DNA of 64,000 bases, from positions 1 to 64,000 of the forward strand of contig NZ_BOOZ01000016.1 of assembly GCF_016863495.1 (NCBI RefSeq), in the 5' to 3' direction. Under the pieces are notes generated by a model. It was not told the DNA's origin. It did not search any database and saw only the letters and a list, made by a program, of their open reading frames with translations. Origin of the DNA: Micromonospora andamanensis. GTDB taxonomy: Bacteria; Actinomycetota; Actinomycetes; Mycobacteriales; Micromonosporaceae. Made by a program: the position numbers and the translations under genes. Shown piece by piece: positions 18,160 to 26,343 of the stretch; position 1 is the first letter of the stretch, and each line of letters opens with the position of its first letter.

Positions 18160-18350
18160 CCGGCGCGCGCTGGCACAAGAGCACTCGCAGCGGCAGCAAC
18201 CAGGGGGCCTGTGTGGAGGTTGCCGACAACCTCGCGGCGGCGGTCTACGTGCGCGACACGAAAGACGACGGCACTGGTCCGGTCCTGGCCATCTCCCGCG
18301 GGTCTTGGCGATCCTTCGTCGCCGGAATCGCCCTACACGACCGACCATAG
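18150..18350 (+). CDS. DUF397 protein paired with the XRE regulator
   Basis: Small protein of 66 residues with the DUF397 signature: ARWHKSTRSGSNQGACVEVA near the start, then VRDTKDDGTGPVLAISRGSWRSFVAGI. It starts at ATG 18150, ten bases inside the end of the XRE-DUF5753 gene, so translation is coupled. DUF397 proteins are usually found beside such regulators and are thought to bind them. Its stop is followed immediately by the strong hairpin at 18352-18392. Confidence 0.92.
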   Translation: MDLTGARWHKSTRSGSNQGACVEVADNLAAAVYVRDTKDDGTGPVLAISRGSWRSFVAGIALHDRP

Positions 18351-18351
18351 A

Positions 18352-18392
18352 CGTACAAGCGCTCGCCCTACGCCGAGGCGAGCGCTTGTACG
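18352..18392. terminator. Perfect 16-bp hairpin between DUF397 and hsdS
   Basis: CGTACAAGCGCTCGCC (18352-18367) and its exact complement (18377-18392) around nine bases. It starts one base after the DUF397 stop and lies 48 bases from the hsdS stop, so it can end both convergent transcripts. No T-tract is present, as is common in actinobacteria. Confidence 0.75.
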
Positions 18393-18439
18393 AGCGGGCA
18401 ACGTGCCAATAGCGCTGGGACCACCGAATCGACAGATTG

Positions 18440-19594
18440 CTACTTAAAGCGCGCGCTGAAAGCCCGATCTAGCAGCGATGCGAACAGGACATCGAGATCG
18501 CTAAGGCTTTTTTCGTTTGCTGCCTTCAATCGATGGAGGCTAGCAATTCGGATCGCGAAATCCTCTTGCGCCACGGGCGGCGGTAGCACAAGAGGGAACC
18601 GGGTTAGCTGGCTCTTGTTGATTGAGGCGATCCCTGTCGTTTGTTTCGCCGAACGAAGAAAGTAATTCTTACCCCACTGGGAGGACACAAGCCAATTTAA
18701 GTAAACGGGGTGCACTCTATCTGGAGAGGTGATGCGAACCCGAAATATGTGATTCTGGTGGATCGCCTCCGGCAGCTCCTCATTCCATAGCGAACCCCGT
18801 CCTAATTTGTCTGGATCGCCACCTTCTGTGAGTAGTAGGTCATCCTTCCTAAGGCGATAACGCCTAATCTCCTCTTCTGTCGCGTCGATATGTTTGACAG
18901 TCGACAACTGAAGGTGCTTATCCTGAACGTTCAGTACGGCTAGATATGGAACTGGTCGCACGCTCTGGGTGGTCCTCCGGCCCTTCGTGATGCCGGAAAC
19001 GACCTCGGCTACTTCCCCTAGGCTAAGCGTTCGCCAGTCCCGACTACTGCGTTGAACAAATAGATCGAGGAAGACAGAGTCAGCAAGTTTATCGAGGTTG
19101 ACGAGCGCTCTGCGGCGCTTGGTGCGTAGATCGTCCACCCGATCCAGCACCTCCGAAATTTTCCGCTGCTCCTCGAGCGGTGGGATGGGAATGAGTAGCT
19201 CACCAATATCTCGGCGGTTGACCTGTTTAAAAGTCGCTCCCCTGCCTTTCGCGGAGAGTTCGGGCGCTGCTACGGTCAACCAATGCCACAAAAATCTGTC
19301 GTCCAGTTGGCTTGAGGCTCTAAGGCCGGCGACACCTCGGCCCAAACCGTACTCTCCATCGGAGAGCACCTTCTCACCAATAGACGCCCTGATGCCAAGG
19401 ATGATATCGCCCGGCCGAGATTTCTTGGAAGCTTCTTTGGTGTATTTTTTGGCCGCAGGGTGTCCGTTGGAGAAGTCGCCAGCGCCTGCGATGAGCGGTA
19501 AGCCTTGGCCGTCGTTGTTGTAAGAATCCCCGGGCGGAGCCTGCCCCATCGTCACCGAGCAGACCTGGTCCAACCTCATAAGCACCGTGCTCAT
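18440..19594 (-). CDS. hsdS: Type I restriction-modification specificity subunit HsdS
   Basis: DNA-sequence recognition subunit shared by the methylase and restriction complexes, 384 residues. Two target recognition domains (about 1-140 and 190-350) are each followed by a conserved helical spacer, here LLIPIPPLEEQRKISEVLDRV and FPLVLPPPVAQEDFAIRIASL. Its ATG at 19594 overlaps the hsdM stop by four bases (ATGA). The gene is visibly AT-richer than its neighbours and uses codons ending in A or T that are rare elsewhere in the window. This is the usual mark of recently exchanged specificity genes. The DNA target cannot be read from sequence alone. Confidence 0.96.
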   Translation of the reverse strand: MSTVLMRLDQVCSVTMGQAPPGDSYNNDGQGLPLIAGAGDFSNGHPAAKKYTKEASKKSRPGDIILGIRASIGEKVLSDGEYGLGRGVAGLRASSQLDDRFLWHWLTVAAPELSAKGRGATFKQVNRRDIGELLIPIPPLEEQRKISEVLDRVDDLRTKRRRALVNLDKLADSVFLDLFVQRSSRDWRTLSLGEVAEVVSGITKGRRTTQSVRPVPYLAVLNVQDKHLQLSTVKHIDATEEEIRRYRLRKDDLLLTEGGDPDKLGRGSLWNEELPEAIHQNHIFRVRITSPDRVHPVYLNWLVSSQWGKNYFLRSAKQTTGIASINKSQLTRFPLVLPPPVAQEDFAIRIASLHRLKAANEKSLSDLDVLFASLLDRAFSARFK

Positions 19595-21126
19595 CCCAGC
19601 ATCGCCTTCAGGTCGGCCATTCCTTGCTGGATTTCGGATTCGAGCCGTTCCAAATCTGCGAGGATTTCCAGGGGTGGCCGGTGTTCGACCTCTTCGTGGA
19701 CGACTTCTTTGTAGCGGTTGAGGCTGAGGTCGTAGCCTTGCTCGGCGATGTCGGCCTTGGGGACACAGAAGCTCTGCTCTGTTCGGGCGCGCTTTTGCTC
19801 GTCGCCGTCGCGCTGAGACCAGCGAGCCAGGACGTCCGGCAGGTTGTTCTTGGCATGCTCGTCCTCGGTGAGGGCCACATCGAGGGCCGGGCCGAGCTTG
19901 TCCAGAGGCAGCAGGGGAGTGCGCTTGTCGTCGAGGCTCCAGCCGTCGGCGGTCACCTCGTAGAACCAGACGTTGTCGGTGCCGCCGCTGTCGGTCTTGG
20001 TGAACAGCAGGATCGCCGTGGAGACTCCGGAGTACGGCTTGAAGGTGCCGCTGGGGAGTTTGACCACGCCGTCGAGCTTCTGGTCCTCGACCAGGATGCG
20101 GCGCAGCTCCTTGTGGGCCTTGCTGGAGCCGAACAGCACCCCGTCCGGCACGATCACCGCCGCCCGGCCGCCCGGCTTGAGCAGCCGCAGGAACAGGGCG
20201 AGGAACAGCAGCTCGGTCTTCTTGGTCTTGACGACCCGTTGCAGATCCTTCGACGTGCTCTCGTAGTCGAGGCTGCCGGCGAAGGGCGGGTTGGCGAGGA
20301 TCAGGGAGTACTTCTCCGATTCGTTGCTGACGTTCTCGGCGAGGGAGTCGCGGTAGCGGATGTCCGGGTTCTCGACGCCGTGCAGCAGCATGTTCATGCT
20401 GCCAATGCGCAGCATGGTGCCGTCGAAGTCGAAGCCGTGGAACATGCTCTCGTGGAAGTGCTTCCGCTGGACGGCGTCGTACAGGGCGTCCGGGTGGTGC
20501 TTGCGGACGTACTCTCCGGCTTCGACAAGGAATCCGGCGGTGCCGCAGGCCGGGTCGCAGATCTCGTCGGTCGGTGTCGGCCGGGTCATCTCGACCATGA
20601 GTTGGATGATGTGCCGCGAGGTGCGGAACTGCCCGTTGTGGCCGGCAGTGGCGATCTTGCCGAGCATGTACTCGTACAGGTCGCCCTTGGTGTCCCGGTC
20701 GTCAACCGGCAGTTGGTCGAGCATGTCGACCACCCGATCCAGCAGCGCCGGATTCGGGATGGTGAACCGGGCGTCGCGCATGTGCTGCGAGTACGTCGAG
20801 CCGTCGCCGCCGAGCGTACGCAGGAACGGGAACACCCGGTCGCGTACCGTCTCGAACATCTCGCCCGGTGCGGCGCTCTTGAATCGTGACCAGCGCAGGT
20901 CGTCGTACTTGCGCCATTGGTCGTCGCAACCCTCGGGGAAGATCCGCCGTTCCCACCGGCCGGTGCGGTTGGCCTTGTTCTCCTCGGCTGTGTGCAGGTC
21001 GTCCAGGCGCTTGATGAACAGCAGATATGTGATCTGCTCGATCACTTCCAGCGGGTTGGAGATCCCACCCGACCAGAAGGCGTCCCAGATGCGGTCGATC
21101 CTGCTCTTCAGCTCACCAGTGATCAC
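19591..21126 (-). CDS. hsdM: Type I restriction-modification methyltransferase HsdM
   Basis: N6-adenine methyltransferase subunit, 511 residues from GTG 21126 (VITGELKSRID). It has the HsdM N-terminal helical domain (IDRIWDAFWSGG..., YLLFIKRLDD), the SAM-binding motif DPACGTAGF near residue 188 and the catalytic NPPF near 280. An open frame continues far upstream through the LtrA gene, but family length and the onset of similarity support the GTG. The ribosome site is weak (GAAG). hsdS follows with an ATGA overlap. With hsdR it makes a complete type I system, although the R subunit gene is displaced by about 4 kb. Confidence 0.95.
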   Translation of the reverse strand: MITGELKSRIDRIWDAFWSGGISNPLEVIEQITYLLFIKRLDDLHTAEENKANRTGRWERRIFPEGCDDQWRKYDDLRWSRFKSAAPGEMFETVRDRVFPFLRTLGGDGSTYSQHMRDARFTIPNPALLDRVVDMLDQLPVDDRDTKGDLYEYMLGKIATAGHNGQFRTSRHIIQLMVEMTRPTPTDEICDPACGTAGFLVEAGEYVRKHHPDALYDAVQRKHFHESMFHGFDFDGTMLRIGSMNMLLHGVENPDIRYRDSLAENVSNESEKYSLILANPPFAGSLDYESTSKDLQRVVKTKKTELLFLALFLRLLKPGGRAAVIVPDGVLFGSSKAHKELRRILVEDQKLDGVVKLPSGTFKPYSGVSTAILLFTKTDSGGTDNVWFYEVTADGWSLDDKRTPLLPLDKLGPALDVALTEDEHAKNNLPDVLARWSQRDGDEQKRARTEQSFCVPKADIAEQGYDLSLNRYKEVVHEEVEHRPPLEILADLERLESEIQQGMADLKAMLG

Positions 21127-21251
21127 GTAGCTTCGATCCCCACGCCGTCGGCCATGTCCAGTTGACCTTCGCAGGGTAGTCCCGTCGGCGGGATGTCCGG
21201 CATAGGGCATCGGGTCGAGTCGGCGACCATTCGATCCGTCCGGATCATGGG

Positions 21252-22574
21252 TCACGTCGTGCCGGGGGGTTGGCCGTGCCAGCGGGAGCGGTAGGTCGCC
21301 TCGTGGGTCTCGTGGGCGGTGCGCTCCTCGAAGACCACCGCGCGCAGCGTGTGCCGGGCCTCGGACATCAGCGCCACCTCGGCGAAGACCAGGCCAACGC
21401 AGATCGCGGTGAGCAGGGCGAGCGCGGCCAGCCCGGGCATCGGCATGGCGACCGGGATACCGACGACGAGGACGACAAGGGTGGCGACCCGGGTCCAGTT
21501 CAGGGTGTGCAGGGTGCGCAACTGGAAGAGCATGTTGCCGAGCAGGTATAGGAACACCCCACCGAACAGCATCGGTACGTCCGGCCCGTGGGCGGGTTCG
21601 GTCACCGGTACGCCGGGTTCGGCGACGTCGTGCACGATGCCCTCGGCACCGATGGCGAACAGGATGATCCCGGCGATCATCGGCAGGTAGAGGTAGGCGT
21701 AGGCGTCGCGGGCCATCAGTACCCGGGCGCGACCGAGGGTGGCGTGCAGGGCGATCCTGGCGGCCGGGCCGATCAGGTCGTAGTGCACCCACCAGAGGGC
21801 GGCGGTGAAGAAGATCCCGAGTACGGCGGCGGTCACCCCGGGCCAGGTTGGCGGCTGGCTGAGCAGGTTGCTGCCGACGCCTACGGAGATCACCGATTCG
21901 CCGAGCGCGATGATCAGGATCAGGTCGTACCGTTCGGTCCAGTGCTCCGCCGAGGTCACCTGCCAGCCCCAGGTGCGGGCGAGCAGGCCGGTGCCGTACT
22001 GGAGCAGCACCACTGACACCCAGAGCGCGTCGCGTACGAACGCGGCGGTCCCGGCATCGCCGATGTGGGTGGGTAGCAGGGCCGCCACCAGCAGCAGCGC
22101 GGTGCTCAGCGCCAGTTCGGGGGCGTACCGGAGCAGTTGCCGGCGCTCCGCCGGGTTGTCGCGGACGACGTGCAGGAACAGGATCAGGTGGATGGCGCGG
22201 ATGACCACGTAGCTGACCGCGACCACGACCGGACCGGCCTCCTCCTTGTGGTCCATGAACGCCTGCGGCAGGGCCAGGGCGAAGCAGAACAGCGCGGCCA
22301 TGCCGACGACCATCAGCACCGGCACGAAACCCTCGCCGATGCGGATGCGGGTGGCCACCACCGTGTGCACCACCCAGCACCACCAGAGCACGGCCAGCAC
22401 GAGCGCGGCGTGCAGCAACTGGCGACCGTTGATGTTGGCGGCGGTGGCGCGGGTGATGATGAAGAACGAGAAGACGAAGACCAGGTCGAAGAAGATCTCG
22501 AACTTGTCGACCCGGGCGCCGGGTGCGATGCCGACGGCCGGCCCCAGCCGTCCCCGCCAGCCCACCTCGCCCAC
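21252..22574 (-). CDS. Low-temperature-requirement A (LtrA) family membrane protein
   Basis: Integral membrane protein of 440 residues with about twelve hydrophobic segments. FFDLVFVFSFF near the N-terminus and the central HWTERYDLILIIALGESVI are the hallmark blocks of the LtrA superfamily. The biochemical role of the family is not established; the name comes from a Listeria cold-growth mutant. The gene is transcribed towards hsdM with a 125-base gap and lies downstream of the TetR gene on the same strand, so it may belong to the TetR transcript. Confidence 0.9.
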   Translation of the reverse strand: MGEVGWRGRLGPAVGIAPGARVDKFEIFFDLVFVFSFFIITRATAANINGRQLLHAALVLAVLWWCWVVHTVVATRIRIGEGFVPVLMVVGMAALFCFALALPQAFMDHKEEAGPVVVAVSYVVIRAIHLILFLHVVRDNPAERRQLLRYAPELALSTALLLVAALLPTHIGDAGTAAFVRDALWVSVVLLQYGTGLLARTWGWQVTSAEHWTERYDLILIIALGESVISVGVGSNLLSQPPTWPGVTAAVLGIFFTAALWWVHYDLIGPAARIALHATLGRARVLMARDAYAYLYLPMIAGIILFAIGAEGIVHDVAEPGVPVTEPAHGPDVPMLFGGVFLYLLGNMLFQLRTLHTLNWTRVATLVVLVVGIPVAMPMPGLAALALLTAICVGLVFAEVALMSEARHTLRAVVFEERTAHETHEATYRSRWHGQPPGTT

Positions 22575-22619
22575 GGACTGAGTGTTCCAGCGTCGACCTG
22601 GGCGTACGCCCGTTTCGGA

Positions 22620-23198
22620 TCAGTCCGCCCGGCGGTACCGCAGGCCGTCCATCAGCAGGTCGAGCAGGCGTTGGGCCTGGTCACGCTGCTCCCGTCCACC
22701 GGCGGCGAGCGAGACGCCGCTGAGCCCGACGAGAACGTCAGCGGGGTCTACGTCCGGCCGGATGGTGCCGGCCGCGGCGCCCGCCGTCAGCAGCCGGGCC
22801 ACGGCGGCGAGCAGTCGGTCCCGGCTCTGCGCGAACGGGTTGGTCCCGGCCGCGATCACCAGGCGCAGCGCGTCGGCCATTTCCCGCTTGGTGGCGAGGT
22901 AGTCGATGAAGTGGTCCATCCAGGCCCGGGTCGCCGCCTCGGGGGGCAGCCGTTCGAGCAGTTCGGCGGCGGAGTCGCAGAGCCGTTCCAACTCGTTGCG
23001 GTAGGCAGCCTCCACCAACGCCTCACGGGTCGGGAAGTGCCGGTAGAGCGTGCCGATGCCCACTGCCGCGTCCCGGGCGATCTGCTCCAGGGTTACCTCC
23101 GCGCCAGCTTGGGAAAACGCGCGGACGGCCGCCTCCAGCAGCCGCTGGCGGTTGCGCTGCGCGTCGGCGCGCAGCGGTCGGGGTGCCTGCTCCGGCAC
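22620..23198 (-). CDS. TetR-family repressor, divergent from SDR gene
   Basis: Transcription factor of 192 residues. The GTG at 23198 has GGAGG five bases upstream. The TetR helix-turn-helix spans about 15-60 (VTLEQIARDAAVGIGTLYRHFPTREALVEA), and the C-terminal ligand domain ends in DLLMDGLRYRRAD, like regulators of dehydrogenase genes. The gene is divergent from the SDR gene, and the 138-base gap holds two identical palindromes (23239-23281) that are the probable operators. It likely represses both itself and the reductase until a small ligand binds; the ligand is unknown. Confidence 0.93.
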   Translation of the reverse strand: MPEQAPRPLRADAQRNRQRLLEAAVRAFSQAGAEVTLEQIARDAAVGIGTLYRHFPTREALVEAAYRNELERLCDSAAELLERLPPEAATRAWMDHFIDYLATKREMADALRLVIAAGTNPFAQSRDRLLAAVARLLTAGAAAGTIRPDVDPADVLVGLSGVSLAAGGREQRDQAQRLLDLLMDGLRYRRAD

Positions 23199-23238
23199 GT
23201 GCTCCTCCTGACGGTCGGCTTTCGTCCGGGGTGGCAAA

Positions 23239-23281
23239 CGGAGGTGCCTCCGGTTAGCCTGGTGTAGCGGAGGTGCCTCCG
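23239..23281. promoter_or_regulatory. Twin TetR operators
   Basis: The 14-base palindrome CGGAGGTGCCTCCG occurs exactly twice, at 23239-23252 and 23268-23281, 29 bases apart or about three helical turns. Both copies lie between the divergent TetR and SDR genes. Same-face spacing suits two cooperative repressor dimers. Confidence 0.8.
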
Positions 23282-23336
23282 CTTCCATCGTAGCGGCGAA
23301 CAGATCCGCCGCACATCTCTGCGACAAGGATGGATC

Positions 23337-24281
23337 ATGACCATCGGTACACCTGTCAGCACCCCGTTCACCGCTCAGTCCACCGCGCTGGAGGTCGCCG
23401 CGGGCATCGACCTCACCGGTCGACGGGCCGTCGTGACCGGCGGCGGGTCGGGCATCGGCGTGGAGACCGCGCGGGCGCTCGCGTCCGCCGGCGCCGACGT
23501 CACCCTCGCCGTCCGCAAGCCCGAGCAGGGCGAACGGGCGGCGGCGGAGATCATCGGTACGACCGGCAACGACCGGGTCAGCGTCGCCCCGCTCGACCTG
23601 GCCGACCCGGCCTCGGTGGCCACCTTCGTGGCGACCTGGGACGGGCCGTTGCACATCCTGGTCAACAACGCCGGCATCATGGCCTCGCCGGAGATGCGTA
23701 CCCCGCAGGGCTGGGAGATGCAGTTCGCCACCAACCACCTGGGGCACTTCGCGCTCGCCACCGGACTGCGTCAGGCGCTCGCCGCCGCGCAGGGCGCCCG
23801 GATCGTCTCGGTCAGCTCGGCGGCGCATCTGCGCTCGCCCGTCGACTTCGACGACATCAACTTCGAGCGCCGGGCCTACGAGCCATGGGCCGCGTACGGG
23901 CAGTCCAAGACCGCGAACATCCTCTTCGCCGTGGAGGCGAGCCGGCGTTGGTCGGACGACGGCATCCTGGTCAACGCGCTGCACCCCGGCGCGATCCAGA
24001 CGAACCTCCAGCGGTACGTGACCGAGGAGGAACTGGCCAGGCTGCGCGCCCAGAGCGGCTCGGCCACGGCATCCTGGAAGACCCCGGAGCAGGGCGCCGC
24101 CACCTCGGTCCTGGTGGCCACCTCGCCCCTGCTCGACGGTGTCGGCGGTCGCTACTTCGAGGATTGCCAACAGGCCGGTCCCCACCAGCCCGGCACCCGC
24201 ACCGGCGTAGCCACCTACGCCCTCGACCCCGAATCCGCCCACCGCCTCTGGGACGTGAGCACCCAAACCCTCAACCCCTGA
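23337..24281 (+). CDS. Short-chain dehydrogenase/reductase (retinol-dehydrogenase-like)
   Basis: Classical SDR of 314 residues. Cofactor motif TGGGSGIG near 34-41, NNAG near 110, catalytic serine in VSVSSAAH and the YGQSK pair (Y-x3-K) are all present. LHPGAIQTNL after the active site and the long C-terminus resemble WW-domain oxidoreductase/retinol dehydrogenase relatives. ATG 23337 follows AAGGATGG. Expression is probably controlled by the divergent TetR repressor through the palindromes at 23239-23281. The substrate is probably a hydrophobic alcohol or ketone; this is inference from family. Confidence 0.93.
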   Translation: MTIGTPVSTPFTAQSTALEVAAGIDLTGRRAVVTGGGSGIGVETARALASAGADVTLAVRKPEQGERAAAEIIGTTGNDRVSVAPLDLADPASVATFVATWDGPLHILVNNAGIMASPEMRTPQGWEMQFATNHLGHFALATGLRQALAAAQGARIVSVSSAAHLRSPVDFDDINFERRAYEPWAAYGQSKTANILFAVEASRRWSDDGILVNALHPGAIQTNLQRYVTEEELARLRAQSGSATASWKTPEQGAATSVLVATSPLLDGVGGRYFEDCQQAGPHQPGTRTGVATYALDPESAHRLWDVSTQTLNP

Positions 24282-24315
24282 CCACCACCCCCCGCGCCCG
24301 CCCCTCCGCCGCGCC

Positions 24316-24384
24316 GATCATGCAGTCATGGCAGTGAACAAGAAGCGCATAGCCCCACGAATCAGGTGCCACAACTGCATGATC
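24316..24384. repeat. GATCATG palindrome (GCAGT variant)
   Basis: Arms 24316-24333 and 24367-24384 match at 16 of 18 positions around a 33-base loop, between the convergent SDR and sucB genes. Its right arm is the sequence that opens the window (1-22), so two sub-types of the family exist: GATCATGCAGT and GATCATGAAGTT/GAGGTT. Confidence 0.7.
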
Positions 24385-24456
24385 GCGAGGGCTGGGGACG
24401 GCGGGAACAGCAGAGCGCCCCGGTCCGCGTGGACCGGGGCGCTCTGTGGGTTGGGG

Positions 24457-26271
24457 TCAGAGGCCCAGTTCGGCTTCGAAGTTGCCGGCTTCCAGGCGCT
24501 CCTTGACCGCGGTCAGGAAGCGGGCGGCGTCGGCGCCGTCGATCAGCCGGTGGTCGTAGGACAGGGCCAGGTAGACCATCTGGCGTACCGCGATGACCTC
24601 GCCCAGATCCGGGTCGTTCACCACGACCGGACGCTTGACCACGGCACCCGTACCCAGCATCGCCGACTGCGGCGACGGCACGATCGGGGTGTCGAAGAGG
24701 GCACCCCGGCTGCCGGTGTTGGTCAGCGTGAAGGTGGCACCGGCGATCTCGTCCGGGCTGATCTTGTTGGTCCGGGTCCGCTCGGCCAGGTCGGCGACCC
24801 GCTTGGCGATACCGCCCAGGTTGAGGTCGCCGGCGTTGTGGATGACCGGCACCAGCAGGCCCCGCTCGGTGTCCACAGCGATGCCGAGGTTCTCGGCGTC
24901 CGGGTAGGTGATCGTCCCGCCGTCCAGGTCCATGCTGGCGTTGACGATCGGGTACGCCTGGAGCGCCTCGATGGCCGCGAGCGCGAAGAACGGCAGGAAA
25001 GACAGCTTGACGCCGTGCCGCTGCTGGAACGACTCCTTGGCCTGCGCCCGCAGCTTGGCGACCTTTGTGACGTCCACCTCGACCACTGTGGTCAGCTGCG
25101 CCATCTCGTGCAGCGACGACAGCATCCGCTTGGCGATGGCCGCGCGGATGCGAGGCAGCTTCTCGGTGGTGCCCCGCTTGGCGCTCGGCTGCGGCTTGGC
25201 GGCCGGCTTCGCCGGGGCCCCGGCGGCCGGCTGTGCTGCCGGAGCCGGCGCGGCCTTGGCTGCCTTGGCCTTCTCGGCCGCGTCCAGCACGTCCTGCTTA
25301 CGGATCCGGCCACCGACACCGGTGCCGTTGACCGAGGCGAGGTCCACGTTGTGCTCGCTGGCCAGCTTGCGTACCAGCGGGGTCACGTAACCGGCCGCCT
25401 GCTCGCCGCCGTTGGACGGCGCCGCCACGCGTTGCGGTGCCGCCGCCGCCGGCTGAGCCGCCTGCTCGGCCTTGACCGGCTCCTGCGCCGTCTCGGCCTC
25501 GGCGGCCGGCTCGTTGTACGACATGCCGGGCGTCGGCTCGGACACCTGCGGCTCGGGCTTCGCCTGCGGCTCGGGCTCCGGCTCGGGCTTCGCCTCCGCC
25601 TCGGGCTTCGGTTCCGGCTTCGCCTCGGCCGGCGCGCCACCGGCGGCACCGACCACGGCCAGGGTCGCGCCCACCTCTGCGGTCTCGTCCTCGGGGACCT
25701 TGATCTCCAGGACGGTACCGGCGACCGGCGAGGGGATCTCCGTGTCGACCTTGTCGGTGGAGACCTCCAGCAGCGGCTCGTCGACCTCGACCGTCTCGCC
25801 GACCTGCTTGAGCCAGCGGGTGACCGTACCCTCGGTCACGCTCTCGCCCAGGGCCGGCATCTGTACCGGGGTGCCCTCGCCCGACGGCGCCGGGGCTGCC
25901 TGCGTCGGCTGCTCGGCCGGCTCCTCGACGGCCGGCTGCTCCGCCTCGGCCTCGGGCTCCTCGGCCGCCTCGGCGGCCTGCTCGGCGGGGGCCTCCTGCT
26001 GCTGCGGGGCGGCCCCGCCGCCGGCCGATTCGCCCTCGCCGGAGATCACCGCCAGCTCGCTGCCGACCTCGGCCGTCTCGTCCTCGCCCACCACGATCCG
26101 GGTCAGCACCCCGGCCGCCGGGGACGGGATCTCGGTGTCGACCTTGTCGGTGGACACCTCGAGCAGCGGCTCGTCGACCTCGACGGTGTCACCCTCCTGC
26201 TTGAGCCAGCGCGTGACGGTGCCCTCGGTGACGCTCTCGCCGAGCCGGGGCATGGTGACCGATACCGGCAT
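24457..26271 (-). CDS. sucB: Dihydrolipoamide acyltransferase E2 (2-oxoglutarate/pyruvate dehydrogenase complex)
   Basis: Core acyltransferase of a 2-oxoacid dehydrogenase complex, 604 residues. Two lipoyl domains are present, each with the modified lysine in [14 protein letters not shown] (K43 and about K173), joined by Ala/Glu/Pro-rich linkers. A peripheral subunit-binding domain ([21 protein letters not shown], about 310-350) binds E3. The catalytic domain ends with [12 protein letters not shown] near 574, carrying the active-site histidine and aspartate. In actinobacteria this protein is annotated as the succinyltransferase but can serve both pyruvate and 2-oxoglutarate complexes. lpdA (E3) lies directly upstream on the same strand, and lipA and lipB, which lipoylate it, are in the same window. 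Confidence 0.93.
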   Translation of the reverse strand: MPVSVTMPRLGESVTEGTVTRWLKQEGDTVEVDEPLLEVSTDKVDTEIPSPAAGVLTRIVVGEDETAEVGSELAVISGEGESAGGGAAPQQQEAPAEQAAEAAEEPEAEAEQPAVEEPAEQPTQAAPAPSGEGTPVQMPALGESVTEGTVTRWLKQVGETVEVDEPLLEVSTDKVDTEIPSPVAGTVLEIKVPEDETAEVGATLAVVGAAGGAPAEAKPEPKPEAEAKPEPEPEPQAKPEPQVSEPTPGMSYNEPAAEAETAQEPVKAEQAAQPAAAAPQRVAAPSNGGEQAAGYVTPLVRKLASEHNVDLASVNGTGVGGRIRKQDVLDAAEKAKAAKAAPAPAAQPAAGAPAKPAAKPQPSAKRGTTEKLPRIRAAIAKRMLSSLHEMAQLTTVVEVDVTKVAKLRAQAKESFQQRHGVKLSFLPFFALAAIEALQAYPIVNASMDLDGGTITYPDAENLGIAVDTERGLLVPVIHNAGDLNLGGIAKRVADLAERTRTNKISPDEIAGATFTLTNTGSRGALFDTPIVPSPQSAMLGTGAVVKRPVVVNDPDLGEVIAVRQMVYLALSYDHRLIDGADAARFLTAVKERLEAGNFEAELGL

Positions 26272-26343
26272 GTTCTCCAGACTCCTTCATTTCCCTGGTG
26301 GGGGGAGCGTCGCCCGTCGCCGGACGCCGCGGGTACGTCGTGA

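Noticed and set aside
8961-21126. Prophage or transposon as carrier of the defence island
   Set aside because: No integrase, transposase, terminal repeat or att-like duplication was found at the borders.
21127-22383. Upstream extension of the hsdM reading frame to 930 residues
   Set aside because: The extra part is antiparallel-frame sequence inside the LtrA gene, Arg/Pro-rich and unlike HsdM; GTG 21126 fits family length.
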